Shown here: positions 17,195 to 25,192 of the stretch, piece after piece
Position numbering within the stretch: the first letter of the stretch is position 1
Layout of the letters: each line of letters starts with the position of its first letter
NCBI GenBank assembly: GCA_036311285.1
Contig: JAXJQF010000083.1
Span: 1-28,349, forward strand
Direction of reading: 5' to 3'
Source of the DNA: JAXJQF01 sp036311285
GTDB lineage: Bacteria; Pseudomonadota; Gammaproteobacteria; Enterobacterales; Succinivibrionaceae
Length of the DNA stretch: 28,349 nt
Program-made: the position numbers and the translations under genes
Notes under the pieces: model-generated
The model's database searches: none
The model's input: the letters and a program-made list of their open reading frames with translations, nothing else
What the model was told of the DNA's origin: nothing

Positions 17195-17282
17195 TGGCGG
17201 ACAGACTGAGATTCGAACTCAGGAACGCTCTCGCGTCGCCGGTTTTCAAGACCGGTGCATTCAACCGCTCTGCCATCTGTCC
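17195..17282 (-). tRNA. tRNA-Ser (anticodon UGA)
   Basis: The acceptor arm GGACAGA/TCTGTCC, the D-arm GCAGAGCGGTTGAA, the anticodon arm CCGGT-CTTGAAA-ACCGG with anticodon TGA, a long variable arm typical of class II tRNAs, GTTCGAATC in the T-arm, discriminator G and an encoded CCA are all present. It closely resembles E. coli serT. The 3' end faces the decayed mobile island (lower coordinates), so the gene may have served as an integration site. I saw no second copy of its 3' end at the far edge. Confidence 0.96.
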
Positions 17283-17416
17283 GCTAATTGATGTTGACCA
17301 TTATATAGAAGTTTTTAATTAGTGCAACAATAATTTTAATTTTTTTTATCATTCGCTTGTTATTTAACCATTTACAACACTAAGTGGTTAAAAATTGAAC
17401 TATAAATACGATTTTT

Positions 17417-17791
17417 TTACAATTTCTGTCCTCTAAAATCCTTTATTCTCAATAAAACTACTAAACATTTTCGAAAACTGCCAAGTTGACGGTATGCTTT
17501 TAAAAAGTCACTCCATGAATTTACTGCATAGTTCTTTATCATCAAAAATTTCAATTCCTTCAAACCATTTTTCAGCCAAGAGACATCTCCGGACTTATCA
17601 AATTCAAAAGCCAGAAAATCATAGAAGGAGGACATAGTAAGTGTTTTACCAAAACGTCTTGGCCTGGTAATGAGCATGACATTTGAAGTATTTTCTTCAA
17701 AAATTGTTTTTATAAATTTGGTTTTGTCAACATAATAACTATTGCTCTCAATTAATTCGTGGAGCAATTCATTCCCAATACCTATAGACTT
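17417..17791 (-). pseudogene. Fragment of an AAA-ATPase-like / PD-(D/E)XK-type protein gene
   Basis: The frame reads SIGIGNELLHELIESN, then SYYVDKTKFIKTIFE, then ITRPRRFGKTLTMSSFYDFL, which is the start of the AAA-ATPase_like family (Pfam PF09820, usually followed by a PD-(D/E)XK domain in proteins of about 500-550 residues). The RPRRFGKT motif is its Walker A-type loop. Only about 110 codons remain, there is no proper start codon (a TAG precedes the frame), and the end does not match the family. The 5' edge joins directly onto a truncated gene in another frame (17782-17928), so a deletion seems to have fused two gene starts. It is not expected to be functional. Confidence 0.75.
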
Positions 17792-17928
17792 CTACATCCT
17801 ATTCTCCATGATTTTGAAAAAATTAACAAATCGTTCTCTAACAGAATATCCAATATCACTCTCTCTGCAGCACCTTCACATATACATGCTTTAAATTTTG
17901 ACAGTTTTATCAATTTTTTCATTTTCAT
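17782..17928 (-). pseudogene. Truncated partner gene of the AAA ATPase (48 codons left)
   Basis: The ATG at 17928 overlaps the TAA of the ATPase gene (TAATG), the classic sign of translational coupling. The frame reads MKMKKLIKLSKFKACICEGA and ENDLLIF, then runs into foreign sequence and stops. The CEGAAE start resembles proteins that follow AAA-type ATPases in two-gene defence-like modules, in which the second gene often encodes a TOPRIM-like or other effector. That family assignment is a guess from a short stub. Most of the gene has been lost by the deletion that brought in the AAA-ATPase-like fragment. Confidence 0.6.
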
Positions 17929-19091
17929 TACTCCTTAATTAGAATAATGGAAGATTCAAATTTTCTCTTCAACTCAATATATGAATCATATGAAGAAGCA
18001 GTACCTGTTAGTATTCCGCTTTGATAAACATCACTCTTTTTTAAATCGTTTCTTTTCAAAAGATCACGTAAATTTTCAACAGTTATACCACCATGATTTT
18101 TAGTTATAAATATATTATCATTTCTGTCATTTTCATCCAAAAGTTCAGGATAATGTGTTGAGTATACTAAAGTTCCTCCTTTTTTATTTAATTTATAATT
18201 TTTAAAAAATCTAATGATTGTACAAACAATCTCTTTATTAAAATGATTTTCGAGCTCATCAACCAGGATGTAACCGCCTTTTTGAAGAATATCCAAAACC
18301 AAAGTAAATATAAATATTCCTTTAATAGTGCCCGACGATAGATATTTATTCAACTCTATAGGATTAAATAGTAGTATTTCTTTGCCATCCTTAAACTTTA
18401 AACGAATAGAATGTCGTTCATCCTTTTCAAAAATTAAATACTCAATTGAAGGATCGAGATATGAAATTATTTCAAGCGGAATTTTTCCTTTAAATGGCAA
18501 TACATTAATATTAGTAAAATCCAAGAAGCTTATAACTTCAGGAGTATCGTCAACTTCTTTGTTTTTGGCTATAATGATACTTATATCTTCGGCCAAAAAT
18601 TTTTCTTGATTATTTCTTTCAATCAACAGATCTTCATCACCAAAATCTAGCAGATGAGTACGAGCTGTAATTTTAGTCGCCTTTTTTGCCCATAATTTTT
18701 CTGATACGATCCTATAAATTGAACCTTCGCTGCCAATTTTCTTAAATGCTATTTTTGTCTCTAATTTACAAATCTCTGCTGTAATTTCTGAATAATAAAA
18801 TATATTAAACATGACATTATCAGAATGTCCCAATATATCTTTTTCTCGTATATCATTTATTGGCCTATTTAAAAGCAGCTGCAAACCAAAAAGAATTACC
18901 TTTAACGCAGATGTTTTTCCAGACGCATTAATTCCAGCAAAAACATTTGTTGTATTAAGAAAAACCGTTGAAAAAAGAGGATATAGATAATCTCTCTGCT
19001 CTTCAGATACTCTCTGTTGTGCAAAAAAGCATATATCAATTTTTTCTTTAAAAAGAGGCAAGCCGTCAACTACTATTTTTAAAAGTTTCAT
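17928..19091 (-). CDS. AAA-family (ABC/SMC-type) ATPase, defence-module-like
   Basis: This 387-residue ATPase has Walker A GINASGKTS (about residues 53-61), an ABC-signature-like LSSGTIKG (251-258), Walker B YILVDE (274-279) followed by ENHF, and an H-switch STHYPELLD (311-319). This is the AAA_15/AAA_21 plan found in OLD-, RloA- and PARIS-type systems, which sense phage or DNA damage together with a second effector gene. The start is ATG at 19091, with AAGGA 8 bp upstream; a longer frame to 19178 has a hydrophobic leader unlikely to be real. The partner gene just downstream is truncated, so any two-component system is probably dead, although the ATPase itself looks intact. The C-terminus is about normal length. 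Confidence 0.82.
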   Translation of the reverse strand: MKLLKIVVDGLPLFKEKIDICFFAQQRVSEEQRDYLYPLFSTVFLNTTNVFAGINASGKTSALKVILFGLQLLLNRPINDIREKDILGHSDNVMFNIFYYSEITAEICKLETKIAFKKIGSEGSIYRIVSEKLWAKKATKITARTHLLDFGDEDLLIERNNQEKFLAEDISIIIAKNKEVDDTPEVISFLDFTNINVLPFKGKIPLEIISYLDPSIEYLIFEKDERHSIRLKFKDGKEILLFNPIELNKYLSSGTIKGIFIFTLVLDILQKGGYILVDELENHFNKEIVCTIIRFFKNYKLNKKGGTLVYSTHYPELLDENDRNDNIFITKNHGGITVENLRDLLKRNDLKKSDVYQSGILTGTASSYDSYIELKRKFESSIILIKE

Positions 19092-19333
19092 TAGTTTTTC
19101 CTTTTTTATTGTTAAAAACAAAAAAGCCGTACTTAGTGCTGACACATTACAAAGAATAAATACTATTATTAAATACAACTATCAACGTCAAATACGTTTA
19201 TAGCCTCATTTTTTCTTCAGTAGAATTTAGTTAAGAATAAACTTTATTGGCAGTACATTTATATCTAAAATCGAAATTATTTGTATGAATGTATATTAAA
19301 GAACAGTCGTACAATAAGTTTGTTGTCCTTGTA

Positions 19334-20347
19334 TTATTTAATTAAATCTTCAATAGTTTTAACAAAATTTTGGGTATCTAAAAAGTAGTTAGGGTAGGCT
19401 TTTTTTAACTCTTTCAAGTTTTTAGATCTCACTAAAACCACGGAAGTAACCGAATCGTTTCTTGTTTTCTTTTCCAACGTATTGTAATGAATTGTAGCCT
19501 GTTCTTCATCATCGAATGGTATAACCTTTATAGAAAAATCTTTTTGGTTATCTGCTGATAAAACTAATACAAAGAAAACAGCACTAGAACTTGTTAGACT
19601 AGATGATGGTTTTAATTTTGATAAACCTTTTAATTTAGTCAATATCTGTTGTTTCTGATTTATTTGCTTTAACTCCTTTATTAAATCATCTTTTGTGTAA
19701 TTCTCATATTCCTTAAGAACACTACAACCTTCTTTCAAAGAAAATAAAGCGCTAGCAATTTTAAAAAATTTTCTGTTTTCTTCTTCTCCATCACCGGATT
19801 TATAAGAAACCTTGTCAATAACACCTAATGTCTCTACAGACGTCGCCCATGCGTGCTGTAGCCTGGTTCTTATCTGTATTTCAATTCTCATATTATTGAT
19901 GTCTTCATTCTGATCATTCTGGTATTTAAACACCTGATGAAGACTTCTATATCCGTCCGGCTTTGGGATATCTATGTAATCTTTTGGAGGCACGACAACT
20001 TCATGCTTAGATTTTTTTTTCAAAGCATCATGAACTCTTTGAACATCTGAAATTTTAGGGACGATAATTCTGATGCCGCCAACATCCTGCATCTTAGAAA
20101 TTGCCATATTAGGAAAACGAACGATTTTTCCGATGATGGATGTCATTCTCTTTAAACGCTGACCTACAATGCAGTCTATATCTAATTTCTTCAGACGTCT
20201 GTCTACGATAGCTCGGATATTACGAAGTGGCATCATATGATTATATCTCCACTGATTTAACAATTCAATGGCCTGCTCTTTTTCATCATCAGTTCCGTTT
20301 CGAATGATTTCACCGGCTTTATTAATCTGTTTATTGCTAATTTTCAT
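19334..20347 (-). CDS. RelA/SpoT-domain alarmone synthetase, stand-alone
   Basis: This 337-residue cytoplasmic protein has a nucleotide pyrophosphokinase (SYNTH) domain in about residues 60-200. Visible family motifs are QDVGGIRIIV (catalytic-region Asp about 88), KPDGYRSLH (Tyr about 133, guanine stacking), EIQIRT (Glu about 156) and QHAWA. No HD hydrolase, TGS or ACT domain is present, so it could make but not degrade (p)ppGpp or a related nucleotide. The C-terminal 100 residues (FFVLVLSAD and LKKAYPNYFLDT) form a separate domain common to this subfamily. It is an accessory gene between an ATPase module and cmk, so a stress or phage-defence role is possible. The ATG at 20347 is preferred over an upstream TTG; no strong ribosome site is visible. 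Confidence 0.85.
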   Translation of the reverse strand: MKISNKQINKAGEIIRNGTDDEKEQAIELLNQWRYNHMMPLRNIRAIVDRRLKKLDIDCIVGQRLKRMTSIIGKIVRFPNMAISKMQDVGGIRIIVPKISDVQRVHDALKKKSKHEVVVPPKDYIDIPKPDGYRSLHQVFKYQNDQNEDINNMRIEIQIRTRLQHAWATSVETLGVIDKVSYKSGDGEEENRKFFKIASALFSLKEGCSVLKEYENYTKDDLIKELKQINQKQQILTKLKGLSKLKPSSSLTSSSAVFFVLVLSADNQKDFSIKVIPFDDEEQATIHYNTLEKKTRNDSVTSVVLVRSKNLKELKKAYPNYFLDTQNFVKTIEDLIK

Positions 20348-20420
20348 ACATATAACCAAATAAAGTAGTCAGAAGTCATAAATACCACAATAATAATTAT
20401 ATCATCAATTGATATTGATG

Positions 20421-20458
20421 TCGAATATTCGAAATGTAGATAAGTATAATTCGACAAT
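20421..20458. promoter_or_regulatory. Dyad cluster upstream of the alarmone synthetase gene
   Basis: TCGAATATTCGA (20423-20434) is a perfect 12-bp palindrome. TGTCGAAT (20421-20428) is also matched by the inverted ATTCGACA at 20451-20458. They lie about 75-110 bp upstream of the synthetase start, where an operator could sit. Otherwise the 370 bp between this gene and cmk hold only the cmk terminator. Confidence 0.4.
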
Positions 20459-20655
20459 AATAGAGAAATATGCCACATAATCAAATTAATATATTGAATA
20501 ATACATCTGTTAATTTGAACATAAGTTTGTTATTACTAACTATTCTATTTACTCGTAATAAAATAATGATTACCTTCTTTATTGAAGATTTAGTTAATAT
20601 AGAACTTACATAATCAAAATCTTGTCAGAACGAATTTAAAATTTCGCACTATATT

Positions 20656-20692
20656 CAAAAACAAAACCCAGCAAATTTTATAGCTGGGTTTT
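20656..20692 (-). terminator. Intrinsic terminator of cmk
   Basis: A 10-bp perfect stem AAAACCCAGC/GCTGGGTTTT (20663-20672, 20683-20692) is followed on the minus strand by GTTTTTG. It starts 25 bp past the cmk stop. Confidence 0.9.
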
Positions 20693-20716
20693 ATCTAATA
20701 ACTACTTTTAAATTTT

Positions 20717-21424
20717 TTACTTGTTCAACTTACTTTCAACAAACTCAATTGATTTTTCAACAACTTCTTCAATTGATAAATGAGTGGAATCAAGTTCTAA
20801 AGCATCAGGAGCAGCCTTTAATGGCGCTACAGCTCTATTTCGATCTCGGTTGTCTCTTTCTTTGATTTCGTTAAGAATCTTGTCGTAGTCAGCTTCTACA
20901 CCTTTAGCAACTAACTGCTTATATCTTCTATTTGCACGCTCTTCTGCACTTGCATCTAAAAATATCTTTGCATCAGCTTCAGGGAATACTACTGTCCCCA
21001 TATCCCTACCGTCAGCTACTAAGCCTGGAAGTTTTGCAAAAGCTCTTTGTCTTTGAAGTAAAGCTTCTCTTACCTTAGGAAGAACTGCAATTTTTGAAGC
21101 ATTATTACCCGCTTCTTCATTTCTTATACCAGATGAAACGTCTTCACCGTCTAACATAACAGCTACAATATTATTCTTTTCAACATAACTTAAATTTAAT
21201 GTTAAAGCATGCTCTGCTAACTTATCTTCATCTGTTAAGTCTATACCATTCTTTAGAGCTGAGAATGCTAACACTCTATAAATTGCACCTGAATCTAATA
21301 TCTCAAAACCATACTTCTTACTTAATCTTAAACAAAGTTCACCCTTTCCTGCTCCACCAGGGCCATCAACAGCAATAACAATAGGTCTTTTCATTTTAAT
21401 ATCCATTATATATTTAAAATACAT
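20717..21424 (-). CDS. cmk: Cytidylate kinase
   Basis: This enzyme phosphorylates CMP and dCMP to the diphosphates with ATP, in pyrimidine salvage and recycling. The P-loop GPGGAGKGE lies near the N-terminus, followed by LDSGAIYRVLA, the NMP-binding insert, VADGRDMGTVVFP and the lid-region arginines RDNRDRNRAVAPL. The C-terminal DSTHLSIEEVVEKS aligns with E. coli Cmk throughout. Length is normal (235 residues from the outermost ATG). Three ATGs are possible (21424, 21406, 21394); none has a strong ribosome site, and the last, giving MKRPIVIAVDGP, is closest to the family's usual start. It is transcribed alone and ends at a strong terminator. Confidence 0.96.
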   Translation of the reverse strand: MYFKYIMDIKMKRPIVIAVDGPGGAGKGELCLRLSKKYGFEILDSGAIYRVLAFSALKNGIDLTDEDKLAEHALTLNLSYVEKNNIVAVMLDGEDVSSGIRNEEAGNNASKIAVLPKVREALLQRQRAFAKLPGLVADGRDMGTVVFPEADAKIFLDASAEERANRRYKQLVAKGVEADYDKILNEIKERDNRDRNRAVAPLKAAPDALELDSTHLSIEEVVEKSIEFVESKLNK

Positions 21425-21539
21425 TAAAGATTTTTACTTAATCTAATCATTTAAGCTTAATCTTCCAAAATAAGAACTAAATTATATCATACTAAAATAA
21501 AGTCATTCATGCTCTATATAAGTAATATTTTCACGAATG

Positions 21540-21567
21540 CTTTACATATTAGCAATTATGATATAAT
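21540..21567 (+). promoter_or_regulatory. Probable sigma-70 promoter of rlmI
   Basis: A perfect extended -10 (TG-A-TATAAT, 21559-21567) follows CTTTACA (21540-21546) at near-standard spacing. The predicted start is near 21574, about 45 bp before the ATG. Confidence 0.6.
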
Positions 21568-21619
21568 GCGAAAAAATTTAGTGCAATTGTTTTAAATCAT
21601 AAAAATATTAGGTGAGACC

Positions 21620-22813
21620 ATGGAAAGTAAAATAATACTTCACGAAAGCAGAGATAAATCTTTAAAGAGAAAACATCCTTGGATTTTTTCAAAAGCGATA
21701 AAGGAAGTTGTTAACGAACCTAGTAATGGTGCCGACATAAACATATATGATTGTAACAACAACTTTTTAGCAGTTGCAGCATATTCTCCTAACTCTCAAA
21801 TTAGAGCAAGAGTTTGGAGTTTCAATAAAGACGAGAAAATTGATAAAGATTTTTTTAAAGCAAAAATTCTAAAAGCTTATGAAGCTCGTAAGCTTATGCT
21901 TGAAGTAACAGCAATGTCCGCTTGTAGAATCATTGCTGCTGAATCCGATAGTATTCCAGGCTTAATTGTTGACATGTACAACAACTACCTAGTACTTGAA
22001 GTATTAAGTGCTGGAACAGAGTTTCACTTAAAAGAAATAGTTGCAGCCTTAAGAGAAGTGTTCCCTGAACACAATATCTACGAACGCTCTGACGTTGAAG
22101 TTAGAAAAAAGGAAGGTTTAGAACTTCGTAAAGGAGTAATCTTTGGAGAAAATCCTCCAACAGAAATAGAAATAACAGAAAATGAGAATATGAAACTTCT
22201 TGTTGATATAGAAAACGGACATAAAACTGGATATTACCTAGACCAAAGAGACAATCGTGCAGCCCTAGCAAAATATTGTAAAGGCAAATCAGTTTTAAAC
22301 TGTTTCTCATACACTGGAGGCTTCTCATTATACGCTCTTAAAGGACGAGCACTAAAAGTTGCTAATGTAGACGTTTCTCAAAGAGCGCTAGATACAGCCA
22401 AAAGAAACATTGTTCTTAACCACTTAGATCCAGGTAGAGTTAAATTTATAAAAGAAGATGTTTTTAAATTCTTAAGAAACGAAAAAGCAAAAAACAATAA
22501 GTATGATGTTATTGTTTTAGATCCACCTAAATTTGCTGAAAGCAGAGGGCAATTAGATAAAGCGTGTCGTGGTTACAAAGACATCAACATGCTAGCAGCT
22601 TCTATCATAAACCCTGGTGGATACCTAATGACTTATTCATGTTCTGGTCACATGACTCCTGATTTATTCCAAAAAGTAGTTGCAGATGCAATATTAGATG
22701 CAAATAGAGAAGGACAGATTGTTGAGTATCTACAACAAGCAAGTGACCACCCTATTTCTACTGCATATCCCGAAGGATTATATTTAAAAGGATTAGTAGT
22801 TAGAATTTACTAA
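21620..22813 (+). CDS. rlmI: 23S rRNA (cytosine-1962-C5)-methyltransferase RlmI
   Basis: This 397-residue protein, the same length as E. coli RlmI, methylates C5 of cytosine 1962 in 23S rRNA using SAM. An N-terminal PUA-like domain (LHESRDKSLKRKHPWIFSKA, residues about 7-90) precedes a linker and a Rossmann methyltransferase domain. Motifs: GHKTGYYLDQRDNR (200-213), SAM-binding NCFSYTGGFS (227-236), DPPKFAES (301-308) and the cysteine motif CSGHM (341-345). The ATG at 21620 has a TTAGGTGAG ribosome site. It is divergent from cmk and ends before a terminator at 22864. Confidence 0.95.
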   Translation: MESKIILHESRDKSLKRKHPWIFSKAIKEVVNEPSNGADINIYDCNNNFLAVAAYSPNSQIRARVWSFNKDEKIDKDFFKAKILKAYEARKLMLEVTAMSACRIIAAESDSIPGLIVDMYNNYLVLEVLSAGTEFHLKEIVAALREVFPEHNIYERSDVEVRKKEGLELRKGVIFGENPPTEIEITENENMKLLVDIENGHKTGYYLDQRDNRAALAKYCKGKSVLNCFSYTGGFSLYALKGRALKVANVDVSQRALDTAKRNIVLNHLDPGRVKFIKEDVFKFLRNEKAKNNKYDVIVLDPPKFAESRGQLDKACRGYKDINMLAASIINPGGYLMTYSCSGHMTPDLFQKVVADAILDANREGQIVEYLQQASDHPISTAYPEGLYLKGLVVRIY

Positions 22814-22863
22814 TAAGTTAGAATCCTAAAAACATAAAAATAATTTATCAATAATTATACAGA

Positions 22864-22917
22864 GGTCTATTTTTCAGTATTAAATACATAAAAACTAGAC
22901 CACTTCTATTTTTTTTA
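22864..22917 (+). terminator. Intrinsic terminator of rlmI
   Basis: GGTCTA/TAGACC (22864-22869, 22896-22901) extended by TTTTT/AAAAA with one bulged base forms an 11-bp stem. It is followed by CACTTCTA and eight T. Confidence 0.65.
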
Positions 22918-23034
22918 TGTTTTATATAATCTAATATTATAAAAGTAGTACTAGTAATTTAGAATTACTCCTACAAATTTAAAACAAACACTACAATTTA
23001 ATATAATAATACAAGTAAAAATTAAAAGAGATAA

Positions 23035-23685
23035 ATGATGTTAGAAGTACTGAGTTTAACTGTTACCCCATTTGCTGCGAACTGTAGAATTTTTTATAAC
23101 AAGGACAGCAAAAAATGTATTGTTTGCGATCCTGGTGATGATGCAAAACTTATAACCGAAACTATTAAAAAGCATGAACTAACACCAACTGCAATTATCC
23201 TAACGCATGGGCACCATGACCATTGCGCAGCAGCACCAGAATTATCCTCCTTACTAGGTGTTGAAATCTATGGTCCAACAAAAGAAGATTCAATATGGTT
23301 AGACCACGTAAAAGAACAAAGTGCAATGTTTGGGTTACCAGATGCAGACAATGTTAAAGTTGACCATTTTTTAACAGATGGACAAAAATTAGATTTTGAT
23401 CTTGGCGAAACAATAAAAGTACTGCACTGTCCAGGACATACTCCAGGACAAGTTTGTTACTACTTCCCTTTAAGTAAACTCTTGATTTCTGGAGATGTGT
23501 TATTTGCTGGAAGCATTGGTCGCTGCGATTTTATGTACAGTAACCAAGATGACCTTATGAACGCAATCAAGACTAAGCTGTTTGTATTAGATGAGGATGT
23601 ACAAGTTCTTCCAGGACATGGTCCTAACACGACAATTGGGCGTGAATTAAGAATGAATCCATTCTTTGTACCAGATATATACTAA
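23035..23685 (+). CDS. MBL-fold metallohydrolase, YcbL/glyoxalase-II-like
   Basis: This 216-residue zinc hydrolase of the metallo-beta-lactamase fold is close in length and motifs to E. coli YcbL (215 residues). It shows THGHHDH (57-63), HCPGHTPGQ, ISGDVLFAGSIGR and LPGHGPNTTIGRE, which supply the metal ligands of the two-zinc site. YcbL-type proteins hydrolyse glutathione thioesters in vitro (type II glyoxalase-like), and a role in methylglyoxal detoxification is likely but unproven. Two adjacent ATGs (23035 and 23038) follow AAAAGAG. The gene stands alone, ends at a strong terminator, and is not in an operon with rlmI. Confidence 0.9.
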   Translation: MMLEVLSLTVTPFAANCRIFYNKDSKKCIVCDPGDDAKLITETIKKHELTPTAIILTHGHHDHCAAAPELSSLLGVEIYGPTKEDSIWLDHVKEQSAMFGLPDADNVKVDHFLTDGQKLDFDLGETIKVLHCPGHTPGQVCYYFPLSKLLISGDVLFAGSIGRCDFMYSNQDDLMNAIKTKLFVLDEDVQVLPGHGPNTTIGRELRMNPFFVPDIY

Positions 23686-23751
23686 CTTAGATAATGTGAA
23701 TAATTATTTTTTATTATTGTTTTCTACAATTGATAATTAACAACACTTTGC

Positions 23752-23788
23752 AAAAGAACTAAAGGAGTAATAACCTTTAGTTCTTTTT
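23752..23788 (+). terminator. Intrinsic terminator, probably bidirectional
   Basis: A perfect 14-bp stem AAAAGAACTAAAGG/CCTTTAGTTCTTTT (23752-23765, 23774-23787) with an 8-nt loop and T-rich end serves the MBL gene. It can also serve the convergent minus-strand gene. Confidence 0.9.
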
Positions 23789-23853
23789 AAATATCGTTTT
23801 TGTTTTAAGAATAAAATAAAAAGAGTTAACTAAACAATAGGATTATAAAATGG

Positions 23854-24345
23854 CTAATCACTTATTGAAGCAACAGAACAAACCTCTTCAAGAGAAATAA
23901 CACCTGCGTTGTTATATACTCTAAAAGACACAAAAGTATCTAAGTCAGTTTTTGCTTCGTAAAACTCTTCACCAGATGCTTTAACAATATTAAAAGGATT
24001 TTTTAGTTCATAGTCTTTTGTATATAAATTTTTCATATCATCTATATACTTTAAAAGATTGTCATTTATATCAAATTCCTTAATATCGCTTTCAACCAAA
24101 ATTACAACAATCTGTTCAGAAGCAGCTGAAACAGTTATAGTTCTATCATCTAAATTAACGTAGTAAACTTTCTCACCTGTTTTTAACTCATCAGTACCAA
24201 CGTCCTCAAACTTAGATAAAAAGGAACTAACATTATCTCCTGGAGAAAATTCTTCTAGAGTACATGCCAATGTAACATTTGAAACTATGTTTAATGTGAA
24301 GAAAAAAACACCTATTAAAAAAGACTTTAATAAATAAAATTTCAT
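23854..24345 (-). CDS. Secreted protein of unknown function
   Basis: This 163-residue protein has a strong N-terminal signal peptide (about residues 1-27, ending NVTLA before a Cys). The mature part is acidic, with alternating strands (EKVYYVNLDDRTITVSAASE) and two cysteines at its ends that could pair. I recognise no domain. The Cys right after the signal peptide recalls a lipoprotein, but the residues before it do not fit a good lipobox, so a soluble periplasmic protein is more likely. The ATG at 24345 has no clear ribosome site. It is convergent with the MBL-fold gene and shares its terminator. Confidence 0.7.
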   Translation of the reverse strand: MKFYLLKSFLIGVFFFTLNIVSNVTLACTLEEFSPGDNVSSFLSKFEDVGTDELKTGEKVYYVNLDDRTITVSAASEQIVVILVESDIKEFDINDNLLKYIDDMKNLYTKDYELKNPFNIVKASGEEFYEAKTDLDTFVSFRVYNNAGVISLEEVCSVASISD

Positions 24346-24485
24346 ATATTTTTATCCATTTTAACTATTAACTTAAAGCTAGAACACATATTTACATGTT
24401 TCGATTTAATATTTATTAGCTTTTAGATTTTTAGTTAGTTTTATGTATTCAATGATCAATTATATATCTTGTAAATAATAAACAA

Positions 24486-24522
24486 AAGTCTATTTAATAA
24501 CCAATTGGTCATAAATAGACTT
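24486..24522 (-). terminator. Near-palindromic hairpin after the Ogt-like gene
   Basis: AAGTCTATTTA and TAAATAGACTT (24486-24496, 24512-24522) form an 11-bp stem. Its apical part, ACCAATTGGT, is itself palindromic. On the minus strand a T-rich run (TTGTTTATT) follows, as expected for a terminator about 50 bp past the Ogt-like stop. Confidence 0.65.
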
Positions 24523-24574
24523 AAAACGTATAATGACAATTTAAGCAAAATATTTTTATTTAATAATCTGTGTT

Positions 24575-25192
24575 TTATGCAGCTTGAGCGTATCTTCTTA
24601 TATCCTCTAACTCATCCTCTCCATCATTCATTTGAATACCTAAGAATTCCGAAAGTAACATCTTTTCTGAATTATTAAATCCTTCTATAGACTTGTATTC
24701 AATAAGTTGAAGCAAGGATAATACAGCCGCCCCAGCTGGATAGCATAATCTTCTTCCTCTACCTACAACTCTATGAGATGGAATCAAAATTGATAACGAA
24801 TTACTCTCTATTGTTTTAATCAAAATATCTAACGAAACTATAGACTTGTACTCTTGATTTCTTGATATAAAGAATTTATAAAATTCTTCAACCTTAAGCT
24901 TGCTTCCTCTTGGAATCTGCATTAAACATTTCCAAACAGCTAACTGAAGCTTAGTACCTAAAATCTTAAGATTTGGTAAACGACAAGGAATGTTAGCATC
25001 AAAGTAACAATCTAACCACCTTGTCACATCCTTAAATATAGCTAAATCAGATTTATAAGCAATATCATTAGAATAATCTAATGTATTCCCATAGTTTTCT
25101 TGTCCTAAAAACCATAGTCCTATTAAATACTTGCCATCACTAGCTAAAGTGATCATCCCAAACGGAGATTCATACTGTGTTATATATTGCAT
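24575..25192 (-). CDS. O6-alkylguanine-DNA alkyltransferase-like protein with Ser in place of the active Cys
   Basis: This 205-residue protein follows the Ogt/MGMT plan. The N-terminal domain (MQYITQYESPFGMITLASDG, LIGLWFLGQ) matches Ogt, and the C-terminal DNA-binding domain shows GTKLQLAVWKCLMQIPRGS (79-97). At the active site the invariant PCHRV is PSHRVVG: Ser139, codon at 24776-24778. The usual tyrosine (SYxxIA) and the arginine-finger region are also replaced. Real alkyltransferases move the alkyl group to that Cys, so this one should not repair by transfer. Atl proteins, which have Trp there, bind lesions and recruit nucleotide excision repair, and a similar non-enzymatic sensor role is possible. 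The acidic C-terminus (about 180-200) is extra. The ATG at 25192 has AGGAGG upstream. Confidence 0.82.
   Translation of the reverse strand: MQYITQYESPFGMITLASDGKYLIGLWFLGQENYGNTLDYSNDIAYKSDLAIFKDVTRWLDCYFDANIPCRLPNLKILGTKLQLAVWKCLMQIPRGSKLKVEEFYKFFISRNQEYKSIVSLDILIKTIESNSLSILIPSHRVVGRGRRLCYPAGAAVLSLLQLIEYKSIEGFNNSEKMLLSEFLGIQMNDGEDELEDIRRYAQAA

Noticed and set aside
19092..19178. Upstream extension of the AAA ATPase with a hydrophobic leader
   Set aside because: A proper AAGGA site precedes the ATG at 19091, and ATPases of this type start with MKLLKI-like sequence, not a signal peptide.
23854..24345. Lipoprotein call for the secreted protein
   Set aside because: Cys follows the signal peptide, but the preceding TLA lacks the usual Leu at -3, so signal peptidase I cleavage is as likely.
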